From the NCBI GenBank assembly GCA_946965045.2, contig OX337232.1, positions 1,550,001-1,614,000 of the forward strand: DNA of 64,000 nucleotides, in the 5' to 3' direction. Numbering within the stretch: position 1 is the stretch's first letter; each line of letters begins with the position of its first letter. Position numbers and translations under genes: made by a program. The notes below the pieces were generated by a model, which saw only the letters and a program-made list of their open reading frames with translations, was not told the DNA's origin and ran no database searches. This DNA is from Epithemia pelagica (lineage: Eukaryota; Bacillariophyta; Bacillariophyceae; Surirellales; Surirellaceae). This document shows positions 12,128 to 21,122 of this stretch, in pieces.

Positions 12128-13885
12128 TCAAATGGCCGAACTTGGTGCTGTTGACGGTCGCAACGATGGTTTTGAAGAAGGCTGTATTGAGGGACTGGGT
12201 GATGGTCTCCCAGAAGGCTGCATGGAAGGTTCTAGGGATGAATGCGATGTCAGGGTGGGTGTTGAGGAGGGATCGGAGGAAGGTTCTGCTGATGGCTGTA
12301 TGGATCTTGTAGGAGACCCCGATGGATTCCCAGATGGTGCAGAAGAAGGCGTCGCAGACGGCCGCAACGAAGGTTGTGCACTTTTTGTTGGCGATGGTGC
12401 AGAAGAAGGAGTCGCAGACGGCTGTAACGAAGGTTGTGCACTTTTTGTTGGAGCCGTTGAAGGTGCCTGCGATGGCTCTGCTGATGGCTGTATGGATCTT
12501 GTAGGAGCCCCCGATGGATTCCCAGATGGTGCAGAAGAAGGCGCAGCAGACGGCCGTAACGAAGGTTGTGCACTTTTTGTTGGAGCCGTTGACGGTGCCT
12601 GCGATGGCTCTGCTGATGGTTGTATGGATCTTGTGGGAGACCCCGATGGATTCCCAGATGGTGCAGAAGAAGGCGTCGCAGACGGCCGTAACGAAGGTTG
12701 TGCACTTTTTGTTGGAGCCGTTGAAGGTGCCTGCGATGGCACCATACTCGGTATATCACTTGGTACATCGCTTGGCACGTCACTTGGTACATCAGTGGGA
12801 GAAATGGTTGGCTCCTCTGTTGGAACGATGCAAGTCCGGTCAAAGCTTGGAGAGCATACGTATACTTCACTTGCATCCGCACTTATTGCATCCACTCCTC
12901 GACGGGGCAATGTGACACCATTACACTCCTTATTTCCCCCTGGAGACTTGTTGCCACAGGCAGTGTTGCTACCGACAACCAACAAACCATCGGAATCGTC
13001 CACGATTGTCGGTCCTTCACTGGTTGCCTTGTTGATGCGAAAGGTATTGTCTGCTACATAACCAGCATTGTTGGTCCATAGCGCGCCTCCATAGTCCGCC
13101 TGATTGTTTTCAAACAAACAATCCACCAGCATTAAATAGGCATTGCCACCCGTGCTTCGAATTGCCCCTCCCTGCGCGGGGCTACTGCCCATGTTCAAGG
13201 CTGTATTGTCGGAAAAGTCCACCGTGGCGCCTCCGAGTATCGCGAGATTTCCCGAACCGGCAATTGCACCACCTCCACCAGGTGCTGAGTTTCCTTTGAA
13301 GGACCCTCCGAGAACTTCCATGTAGCCTTCGTTGTAGATAGCACCTCCTTCGTTGGCACTGTTGTAGCTGAGGACGGAATTCTCCAGAAACAGCATTCCG
13401 GTTGGATAAACATGAATGGCACCTCCCTTGGCCACGGAATTACTAGAGCCGTTGGATTCCAAGTTCACAATCAGTAGGTCCAACGTCGCACCAGCACCAA
13501 CCGTAAAGGCAGAGCCTTCCGTGTTCTTGACCGTCAAAGAAAATACCACAAACTGTTGATAGTCCTCGATATAAAATCGCACTTTAGGACAGTCAATGAT
13601 ACATGCGTCGGAAACTCCACCATTGAAATTTAAACATGAGAAACCAGTCGTCCTGGAGATCGTAACAAGTCCTTCGGCCTCATTAGAAGGACAATCACTC
13701 CCTTGAATCACAAAATCGTTCATCTGAACGGCACCTCCATTCATTAAGCTTTTCTTGAATTCAGTAAAAGGCAAACTATTGGGCACAGATCCATTTTCAA
13801 CGCTACGAATGGGTCGTACGCAGATCAAAAGCAAGACAATGTTTGCCAAAAATGTCGTCAGTACACGGCTTTGCCTGTGGACCAT
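12128..13885 (-). CDS. Secreted right-handed beta-helix protein with Pro/Ser-repeat C-terminus
   Basis: A 585-aa single-exon protein. Residues ~8-28 form a signal peptide. Residues ~50-330 contain repeated GGAI/GGAL, N-x-A and V/L-rich short strands, as in pectate-lyase-like or Pmp-type parallel beta-helices (examples GGAIYNEG, GGGGAIAGSG, GGALWTNNAG). After a Cys pair comes a Pro/Ser/Thr domain (~370-585) made of PSxxPS units, such as PSLRPSATPSSAPSGNPSG. Such modules are frequent in diatom extracellular and cell-wall-associated proteins and are likely O-glycosylated. No catalytic residues can be assigned, so binding or structural adhesion is as likely as polysaccharide lysis. ATG at 13885. 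The repeat DNA is tandemly amplified (see separate entry), so copy number may vary between strains or assemblies. Confidence 0.8.
   Translation of the reverse strand: MVHRQSRVLTTFLANIVLLLICVRPIRSVENGSVPNSLPFTEFKKSLMNGGAVQMNDFVIQGSDCPSNEAEGLVTISRTTGFSCLNFNGGVSDACIIDCPKVRFYIEDYQQFVVFSLTVKNTEGSAFTVGAGATLDLLIVNLESNGSSNSVAKGGAIHVYPTGMLFLENSVLSYNSANEGGAIYNEGYMEVLGGSFKGNSAPGGGGAIAGSGNLAILGGATVDFSDNTALNMGSSPAQGGAIRSTGGNAYLMLVDCLFENNQADYGGALWTNNAGYVADNTFRINKATSEGPTIVDDSDGLLVVGSNTACGNKSPGGNKECNGVTLPRRGVDAISADASEVYVCSPSFDRTCIVPTEEPTISPTDVPSDVPSDVPSDIPSMVPSQAPSTAPTKSAQPSLRPSATPSSAPSGNPSGSPTRSIQPSAEPSQAPSTAPTKSAQPSLRPSAAPSSAPSGNPSGAPTRSIQPSAEPSQAPSTAPTKSAQPSLQPSATPSSAPSPTKSAQPSLRPSATPSSAPSGNPSGSPTRSIQPSAEPSSDPSSTPTLTSHSSLEPSMQPSGRPSPSPSIQPSSKPSLRPSTAPSSAI
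12301..12740 (-). repeat. Tandem repeat (~132-bp unit) encoding the PSxxPS domain
   Basis: The block starting gatggattcccagatggtgc recurs at 12321, 12513 and 12645. The last two are 132 bp (44 codons) apart. The first interval is 192 bp, meaning 132 plus an extra 60 bp that duplicates the CAPTKSAQPS-type segment. All spacings are multiples of three. Copies are nearly identical, indicating recent unequal exchange or slippage. Confidence 0.85.
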
Positions 13886-14396
13886 CGTTCTTGAAATATT
13901 GCTCTTTTGTTTGTTTCAACTGAAGGAAAGTAGATTTTCGTGCAGCTCTGATTTCGTTCAATGTGGGAAGCCTTGACTATTTTGAAATCACGACAAGAAA
14001 CCTGGACAGGTCGTAGAGTTTTCCCGCATGAAGTACAATGTGTGTTTGGGGTGGCCTTTCCCTTGACTGCACCCTTTACTGGTGAAGCGGACCTCTATTC
14101 TGTTGTTCTATATACGTCAGGCGTCCAAGAACAGTCCCTCTCCTTAAACGAGGGATCGGATCAACGATTCAGAGTTCAGAGACACATTCGCATACACTGA
14201 ATTCACACAATTCGCTCGACCATGTGCCAGTACAACAACACATCCGGTATTGGTATTAATCGTTGGTCGATCGGACCCACGACACAGGTCCCCCAAAGTA
14301 ATAGAATGTGAGGAAAGCCGACCGGCTCCTTCCACGAGCCGTTCAGCTGGTGGTTTCAGTGCCGCGAAAGGCGCGGGCCGATGATTATCTCCTAAC

Positions 14397-16135
14397 AACC
14401 CTCCGACTAGGTGTCCGCTTCTTAGCCCCCCAGCCGCTCTCCGCGACCAACCATTTAAATTTTGGTTTTTTTGCGTTTTTGAAGAAAATTTCGGGTCAAA
14501 ATGAAAATGATCACGCCGGCCTTCTGGATCACCGTTTTGAAATTTTGTGAGCAGGCGTGCGCACTTTGACCGTTGGTCTTCCCCATTCTTGATTGTCGTC
14601 CCAAGTTGCGACCCACATTATTTTCACTACGCACCTTTTGACATGGATAATGGACATGCACCATCACAATGCATTCTCCATCATCTGCACACCATGGACA
14701 TTTGACATATAGACCATAGATAGTGTTTTGCTCTACCCCATCCTTTCTTTGTTTTTTCTAGGAGAAGTGTGGTTGTTTCTAGTGTTTGTGTCCGTTTAAA
14801 AGTGGACCCTCCTCCACAACACCGTGCCGTTGCCGTAGGCTTGTCTCTTTGCAACCACATACAGTCCTATTTTAGAATAGGTCTCTTTCTACTCCCTCCT
14901 GAAAGAAAATACTTCACGTTTTTTTTTTGGTTATTTTAGTCGCATAAAAAGATTACGTAGGATCTGGTACAACTCTACAGGAGGACGGCCGGCTCATTCG
15001 GAGTATAAAAATTTTCGAATAATATGGGGGAACATATTGGTTGACATGCGCGAGTCTACACTATTATAGGAAAAATACAACTTTTGTGTGCGACGAGTGA
15101 GCAGAACCATGGCCAAAGGTGCCGTCGTTGACCATGGAATTCAGCATGGAAATGGCACGAATCTTGTCAGTTGCACGCATATTCCTACTCTTTGATGCCT
15201 CGAGGGGCCGCCCTGAAGAGGACGTGTTTGGAGCCGCCATAGAAGTGTCAACCGGTGGGCTCTGAAGACCGATGCTCAAAATCACGCCTTTTGAACAATC
15301 GTATCTCGTTCCAAAGCAAGAATCGAACATATAAATAATACACCAATATAGAGCTAATAAGTAGGGCTTTCTAACAAAAAAAATTTTATGGAAAAAGGAC
15401 GTTCGCTCGTGAAAATATCGCTTTTTTGGTAAAATCGTGAAGTATTTTCTTTCAGGAGGGAGTAGTTGCGTTATGGAGCATATAGAGTGTAGAGTCCCCT
15501 GCACTGCTGGGAAAGACAAGTCATGCTCATGGCAACAAGAAAAGAACAACAGGAGCAGGTCGACATCACAATCCACTAAAGACCCAAACTGAGCGACAGC
15601 AGAGGAAAAATGGATGGCTTCCTCCACTTATCCTACCTACTCCTAATTGAGGTCTATAGCTCTATTTTGTCCTATAAGAATCCTACAAATGATGCCAGCA
15701 GCCCCACATGGCATCGACCAAAATGGATGTTACATGGCACAAACAAATGACACACTATGGCAACTGGCAACGTAGTGAGAGCCTACAACTAAACATTGTC
15801 CATTCCAATGCAAGTATTAGCCATTCCAGAACTTACCATGATGGATGTGCAGTGACAAAGATGAGATGAGATGGCCAGGGACGAAGCATGCCGTTTTTGG
15901 TGTTGGTTTGGTCATTGCCTCGTTTTGTTGCCTGCATCGATTTTGTGACCCGTTAACTCACTGAGAACACTATTTTGAGTCTTGTTGAGCAGAACGCCTG
16001 CCATCTTCCAACTGTCACATCACGCCAGCCTTTCCACCGATGGATGTGAAATTTCCATTCATTTTTTTGTCTGTGAGATTGGGTTTGTCTTGCCCGAACA
16101 GACGAGCTAAGAAGCGGACATCTAGTCGGAGGGTT
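14397..16135. mobile_element. 1.74-kb inverted-repeat-bounded element, no coding capacity seen
   Basis: The 30 bp at 14397..14426 (beginning AACCCTCCGACT, ending CTTCTTAGC) match the reverse complement of 16106..16135 at 29 of 30 positions. Both ends point inward like transposon terminal inverted repeats. No target-site duplication is evident and no transposase is encoded. A 13-bp core of the repeat (GTCCGCTTCTTAG) occurs a third time at 52328..52340. Probably a degenerate non-autonomous DNA transposon; a chance of simple inverted duplication remains. Confidence 0.55.
14890..15464. mobile_element. Stowaway-like (Tc1/mariner type) MITE
   Basis: Perfect 27-bp terminal inverted repeats lie at 14892..14918 and 15436..15462. 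They start CTCCCTCCTGAA and are flanked on each side by TA (14890-14891 and 15463-15464). TA target duplication plus CTCCCTCC-type ends is the hallmark of Stowaway MITEs mobilised by mariner-like transposases. The 571-bp body has no transposase. It lies inside the larger inverted repeat at 14397..16135, so the insertion is nested. Perfect ends suggest relatively recent activity. Confidence 0.78.
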
Positions 16136-16405
16136 CATAAGTCAATGTGACATACTTACTAAAGCCTTCTCGACAGGACTGATACTGATCGGATCCTTTC
16201 TATGTAACTGGTACTGAACTATAAATATCTCGTGGGTCCGAGAGAGAGTCCGCTCGTGTCCATCCGCATTCCGCTTGTTGTTGGGGGAAAGAGCAATCGT
16301 CTTGGGAACGAGGGATTGGCCCGATCCATCCGGGATTCGGGAAAGCTCAAGACTCAAGACCACATTCTTGTTTCAAAGAGAGGACAGAAGATCCTATTCT
16401 GGCGA

Positions 16406-17216
16406 TGGTCAATTCTGGTCAATTTTTTTGTACTTTTTAGGTTAGAGTCGGAGAGGCCATTATAGAGCGCGCCGACATTTTCCGCGTAGGCGGGATTTTA
16501 TTTAAGCCGATCTAAAATCAGCACCCCCCACCCCACGCCAGATGGGATTGGGATCCCGTCCCAACCATTCTGACTCTGACCCCTACGAGTACGAGTATGT
16601 TATACTCCCGTACTACCATACGGGACTCAGGATCGCTACCTATACTAGGCTCATCTAGCTAGGCAAAGGATATTCTAGCTAGGTACTCCTAGACGACTAG
16701 TAGCATTAGCTATGTCTATTGATTGGAAACTGGAAAGGGAAAAGCTACCAGTTTCCAATTCACACATTCCAGCTTGTTGTGGACATGGATGGATCCATAT
16801 TTTATTGCATGAGCTGTGACGATCTACCTAATCCCATCTTTTGTAGGTAGCCAAGCCGAGAGGCTACAATCCCAAGTAGAATAGATGGTCAAGAGTTTTC
16901 GCTTTTCCATGCAGGATGCAGGATCCTTTGTAACAGGATGTCCTCATTTTCTACCTTATAAAGTAGTGTTGACAGCTTTGTTTGATTGTTGCATGCATTG
17001 GATCCATCCCCAGGGTTTGCTTTCTTTGTTCTTCGGGAAAAATGAGACAATTGATAGCATTTTGGGTTCTTGTTTATGGGGTGGGGCTCTGCGAGATGGT
17101 CTGATCGGCTCACGTTGTCGTGCGGCAGTCACTTTTATGCCTGAGTGTCCGTGCCCGCGCACGCCATGCCTCGTCTAAAATTGACCAGAAATGACCAAAT
17201 TGACCAGAAATGACCA
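16406..17216. repeat. Third inverted-repeat pair with duplicated right end
   Basis: The 19 bp at 16406..16424 are the reverse complement, at 18 of 19 positions, of a unit (AATTGACCAGAAATGACCA) present as a perfect tandem pair at 17179..17197 and 17198..17216. The arrangement resembles terminal inverted repeats of a ~0.8-kb element with one end duplicated. No coding potential or clear target duplication. Confidence 0.45.
16722..16759. repeat. Short perfect hairpin
   Basis: 12-bp arms ATTGGAAACTGG and CCAGTTTCCAAT, separated by 14 bp. No U-tract or gene next to it, so no function is assigned. Confidence 0.6.
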
Positions 17217-17548
17217 GGCTTCTGGTACTGGGCTACGTAGGATAGACGTAGATCCACAAAATCTTCTGACCAGTACATAGCGGATAGAAGAATCAATCCA
17301 GGTCGACTCTTCACCGCCCTTCAAGTCCATGGACTTGCATTGGCAACAAGACAGTCAGTGTTGGTCAACTTCTTGAGAGTACGGATCAAAAGTCTTCTCC
17401 AGCAAGCAGAAGAATAGTGGGTTCATCTCGAGCTAAACTTCCTACCGGAAACAGCGACTCAACCGTCGTCTGACTGTTTGCCCGCCTTTGGAGTTATGAG
17501 TTATGACGACCAGTCCTTTCGCTCTCACATCAAACACACCACTCCAAC

Positions 17549-18634
17549 ATGAAGTTGTTTGCCAAACGAAGTCGAACGTCGTCGTCATCCACTCCAAAAA
17601 GTGCTTCTAGGGATAAGTCTCCATCGCAGGAGGAACCGGGCAGTGTGTTGAAATCGGATCCAGTGGTAGAGGAATTGTTGAAACAAGATGCTTCGACATG
17701 GAATGCCAAACAACGACGAATGGTAAAGCGATACCACGCAAGGCAATCCAAAGAGGTGGATACGACAGAAAGCAAAGAGCCGCAAGCAAGTTCGGCCACA
17801 GGGGATGATGGTTCTCGTGACGATGGGGATGAGGCCGAAACACCAGGAGATTCCCAGTACAAAAGCAGCAACACACCCAATTCCCTTCAAGGAGACGACG
17901 GTGGTAAACCTGACGGTGTCACAAAGTCAAAATCAGCCGCCATTTCGTCATCATCAAGTGGAAGTGAGAAATCTCATAGCGAGTCACATGAAGACAAAGG
18001 AAAGAATGAAGAAGAGTCATCGAAGGACTCAAATGAATCGGACTCTGATGAATCTGATGCAGAGGATGAAGCTGGTGTTGACGACAAAGATTATACAACT
18101 ACCAATGAAGAAGAATCAGGAAAGAAACAATTGGAGGATCTGCTATCTGAACTGAACTCTAAGGAACGTCGGACACTATCGCGGAAGCTTGACCGTGGCG
18201 AGGCATCGTTTGACCAAGTTATTTCGCAAGCAACAGCTCTATTGAAAGAAAAGGCGTTGCAGCCACAAAGTGTAGTCGACAACGGAAACTCCAAGGATGT
18301 GAATTCCCTGCCCACATCAGCAGCTGATTCTACAAAGAATGATGACAAAACTAATCCCAACAAACGTAGCGAACCAGACCAATCAACCGACGACAACACC
18401 AAACTGCCCAACAACAACAACAAGAAACGAAAGCGTAAGCAACCAGTAGATTTGAGTTTGTTTCCCCCTGAAGAGAGGTTGAGAAGAGAAGAACAGCGTC
18501 GACTTCAACAAGAGGCGGCCGAAAAGAGAGCGCGAGGTTTGGTGTCGAATCATAAGCATCCTCTGAACTCGGAACGACGACGAGCGAATCGTCGCAAACC
18601 AAAATGGGCCAAACGACCCATGGCTACAGCTTGA
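17549..18634 (+). CDS. Highly charged, low-complexity protein, probably nuclear; function unknown
   Basis: 361-aa single-exon protein. The N-terminus is basic and Ser-rich, with a short ordered segment STWNAKQRRMVKRYHARQ (~50-67). The centre (~75-195) is a Ser/Glu/Asp-rich acidic region. A second short segment, LSELNSKERRTLSRKLDRGE (~198-217), resembles the first (both are K/R-rich helices following a nucleating Trp or Leu). The C-terminus has strongly basic stretches (KKRKRK; RRRANRRKPKWAKR), good candidate nuclear or nucleolar localisation signals. The composition suggests an RNA-binding or ribosome-biogenesis factor, but I recognise no family. ATG at 17549. Confidence 0.7.
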   Translation: MKLFAKRSRTSSSSTPKSASRDKSPSQEEPGSVLKSDPVVEELLKQDASTWNAKQRRMVKRYHARQSKEVDTTESKEPQASSATGDDGSRDDGDEAETPGDSQYKSSNTPNSLQGDDGGKPDGVTKSKSAAISSSSSGSEKSHSESHEDKGKNEEESSKDSNESDSDESDAEDEAGVDDKDYTTTNEEESGKKQLEDLLSELNSKERRTLSRKLDRGEASFDQVISQATALLKEKALQPQSVVDNGNSKDVNSLPTSAADSTKNDDKTNPNKRSEPDQSTDDNTKLPNNNNKKRKRKQPVDLSLFPPEERLRREEQRRLQQEAAEKRARGLVSNHKHPLNSERRRANRRKPKWAKRPMATA

Positions 18635-18915
18635 TATTTTTGAAAGACCAATGAATAAAACTCTCCAGCATTCAGCATTTGAACTGTCGAACTGGTCGGA
18701 GTGACATCACTTTCGAGGCGAGGACAGAGTTGCCAAACAACATGAGTCATGTGCCACCCGTAGACAAAATGGTTCATGGACACCTCGTCCAAACATTGAC
18801 ATGATTTTGAGGGACAATGGTGCATCGTATTTGTAGATGAATCTTCAGCGACGATTTGTTGTATAGTCTTTGATTGCTGAATGTATCACAGGTTGCTGGA
18901 TTTTTTCAGTGTTTC

Positions 18916-19755
18916 TCATCGTATTGAACTTTTTAGCGACTTGGTTGCTTCTCGGGCGGCCTGGTAATCCTCCTTGGCGGACGAAACCACCCTATCGGCA
19001 TTTACGGACTCTGCAAGCGACTCTTCAGCTGCATTACGAGCCATTTCTAGCTCCTGTCCCAAGGACTCTATCTTATTTCGCAGTTCGACACACTCCTTGT
19101 CCAGACGTTTGGATTCGTCTGCCAGCACCTTTGCATCCACCAAGTCGGCCTGAATCACCCGCACCTGACCGCTCATGGCAGACTCCTTCTCCAAAGAACG
19201 CAAAAGACGTCTTCGACGCCCTCGTTCCGGTTGATCTTGTAGGTCCATCCACTCGTTGGGACTGGCATGGACCAAATCCTGGACTGTCACTACAACATGT
19301 CCCAGTGGTTCTTGTTGGTTGTTTCCATCTTGATCGAAAATCGAAATTTTCAATCGTGTCCTTTCCACTGAAGCAATGTGTTTCAAATCCAATCGCTGCC
19401 TTTGCCATGTAGGATTCAGATTGTTGCGTACACAATTGCTTCGAACCAAACAGTGAGGAGGGGAATCAACCAACGTCATCTCGAATACGGGATCCGAATG
19501 GTTTCGGATTCCGAAATCCAAATCGGCCAAGTTGCGAGCCGCCAACACAAGGTCGACGGAACCACTCATGGTTTGTTGTTGAGCGAGGGCGGTAGCATCC
19601 GCTGCTTGCTGATGGAGTTGACGGAGCTTGGTTTGCATCTCATGGTTTTGATTCGACAGTCGTTCGACACGTGCTTGACGCTCCGTTGCAACGTTTCGTG
19701 TCGTGACCGCAGTGGTGTGCGCCGCTTCCATGGAGTCCTTACAAACAGATTCCAT
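18916..19755 (-). CDS. Coiled-coil/C2-domain protein equivalent to the C-terminal half of the downstream paralogue
   Basis: 279 aa from the first ATG at 19755. The open frame extends upstream to about 19806 without an ATG, and that extension still resembles the paralogue. Order: coiled coil (~1-65), one copine-like C2 domain (~70-195, with DLDFGIRNHSDPVFE and NNLNPTW), an Arg-rich stretch (GRRRRLL), then a C-terminal coiled coil. It aligns along its length with the second half of the 21123..22733 product, but lies on the opposite strand and diverges from a gene that matches only the first half. C2 domains usually bind phospholipid, often with Ca2+. The Asp ligands are only partly kept here, so Ca2+ binding is uncertain. 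Confidence 0.75.
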   Translation of the reverse strand: MESVCKDSMEAAHTTAVTTRNVATERQARVERLSNQNHEMQTKLRQLHQQAADATALAQQQTMSGSVDLVLAARNLADLDFGIRNHSDPVFEMTLVDSPPHCLVRSNCVRNNLNPTWQRQRLDLKHIASVERTRLKISIFDQDGNNQQEPLGHVVVTVQDLVHASPNEWMDLQDQPERGRRRRLLRSLEKESAMSGQVRVIQADLVDAKVLADESKRLDKECVELRNKIESLGQELEMARNAAEESLAESVNADRVVSSAKEDYQAAREATKSLKSSIR

Positions 19756-19857
19756 TTCTTCCAACTGATGGAGTTTGATCAATGTAGAACTCAAAGGTCT
19801 TGAGAGAAGAAAACGTTTTCGTTCATTCGTTCAAGTAAAACCGAACCATAAGAAAGC

Positions 19858-20832
19858 ATGCAACTCCAACTTGCGATTGCAGCAACCGGCTTGCAGAAAG
19901 CTGACCAACCTGAGCAGGCAACTTCCAACGCTTCCACCTTTTGGTATCACGCCGTTCTTGTGAATGCAACGGATGGTACGATTCTGGGCACGACATCCAA
20001 GAGTCCTTTCTTGAAGACGACTGTTCTCTATTTCCAGGAATGGATCTTACTGGATGACCAAGAGCACCCTTGTGTTCAAGTCACAATCTACCGTTCGTCT
20101 TTGGATTCTCCAGATGCAACAAAAGAAGTCGCAGTGGCCAAACAATCCTTGAATGTTCCCCTCTTATGGAGCAACACGTACTCCCATACATTGGCGATGC
20201 GCTGTTCCGACGAGGAACACAGTTGTTCGTCTACACTGCTGGCCTTTCATGCCAAGAAGCAAACCAATGGAAGATTCTTGTTGGAACTCCGAGGTCATGA
20301 TTTGCCTCAAGCCTCCTCGGGAGGAAAGTGGAGGAATAGTTTGGTTCCACGACGTCTCCGTCGAAGCGACATGGACACAACCGGTGCAACCTATGACATT
20401 TTCAATCACAACGGCAAGTCCATGGGACGGTCCGGTCCGCCCTTGGGAACCAATGCCCAAAATCCGTTTTGGGAAGAGAGGGTCTTGGATTTGGAAGATT
20501 TGTGTGGCATGAGTTTGCGAGCTCCGCTTCGAATCACTGTACAACAGGAAGATACAGCAGCCGTATCCAATGGCGTAGAACCAGACTACATTGGAAATGT
20601 CTGCCTGTCGGTGCAAGACATGTTGGACCTGTATTCGAAACACGACGACCATGGAGCCGCTGTGACAGTTCCTGTGAATGACCACGAGAAGGTCCCTCTG
20701 GTGCAGGGAGGGACGCAACTCGACAATGCCTGTTTGTCAATTGTACAAGCAGAGTTATTACCAGACAAATACGTCTCCCAGTCGGTGCAAGGAATTCTGG
20801 AATCCTCACTGTCTTGTTGTTGTAATGATTGA
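19858..20832 (+). CDS. Tandem C2-domain protein equivalent to the N-terminal half of the downstream paralogue
   Basis: 324 aa. It starts MQLQLAIAATG, matching the start of the 21123..22733 product (MKVQLSIGARG). It contains two C2-like modules: a divergent one (~1-115) and a copine-like one (~130-270, with GATYDIFNHNGKSMGRS, QNPFWEERVLDLEDLCG). It ends shortly after the LVQGG...QAELLP segment, with a Cys-rich tail LSCCCND. In the intact paralogue the same point leads into a coiled coil and a third C2 domain. An insertion in the second C2 (KWRNSLVPRRLRRSDMD) is not in the paralogue. Its start codon is 102 bp from that of the divergent C-terminal-half gene, implying a shared promoter. Confidence 0.78.
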   Translation: MQLQLAIAATGLQKADQPEQATSNASTFWYHAVLVNATDGTILGTTSKSPFLKTTVLYFQEWILLDDQEHPCVQVTIYRSSLDSPDATKEVAVAKQSLNVPLLWSNTYSHTLAMRCSDEEHSCSSTLLAFHAKKQTNGRFLLELRGHDLPQASSGGKWRNSLVPRRLRRSDMDTTGATYDIFNHNGKSMGRSGPPLGTNAQNPFWEERVLDLEDLCGMSLRAPLRITVQQEDTAAVSNGVEPDYIGNVCLSVQDMLDLYSKHDDHGAAVTVPVNDHEKVPLVQGGTQLDNACLSIVQAELLPDKYVSQSVQGILESSLSCCCND

Positions 20833-21122
20833 CTTGGGATATCGAATAGCTCCCTCCAAGCCCTTGACACATGTTTGTTCTCGCCTTGATGTTCCGAGTT
20901 GTGACATCCAAGAATCAAAAATTACTTCTCCATCGTTCACGAATGACTTTTATAATAAAATAAAATTAGAAGACACGTTCCAAGAACGATGGGAAATCCT
21001 TTGGTTTCGCTTTTGGATCTTTTGCTCATTCAAACCCGTTTCCGTCTTCTTCGGGGCTCTTCCATATCTTTCCATTTTCTCATTGATTACACCTAATTTC
21101 GCTTCAAGTAGAGGTTTGGACA

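Larger units (their letters stand above)
13886..17548. other. Gene-poor 3.7-kb stretch with nested inverted repeats
   Basis: No gene is supported. The largest open frame (187 codons, minus, ending 15064) starts with GTG and runs across the right end of the MITE-like element. The stretch is instead made of inverted-repeat structures, entered separately: 14397/16135, 14892/15462 and 16406/17216. It also contains a hairpin at 16722 and short tandem repeats. Confidence 0.6.

Noticed and set aside
12132-13061. 309-codon plus-strand frame antisense to the beta-helix gene
   Set aside because: It mirrors the repetitive PSxxPS coding strand; its Asp/Gly-rich repeats are a reverse-complement artefact.
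15064-15627. 187-codon minus-strand open frame in the gene-poor region
   Set aside because: Starts with GTG, crosses the right terminal repeat of the MITE, and has no recognisable domain; open by chance.
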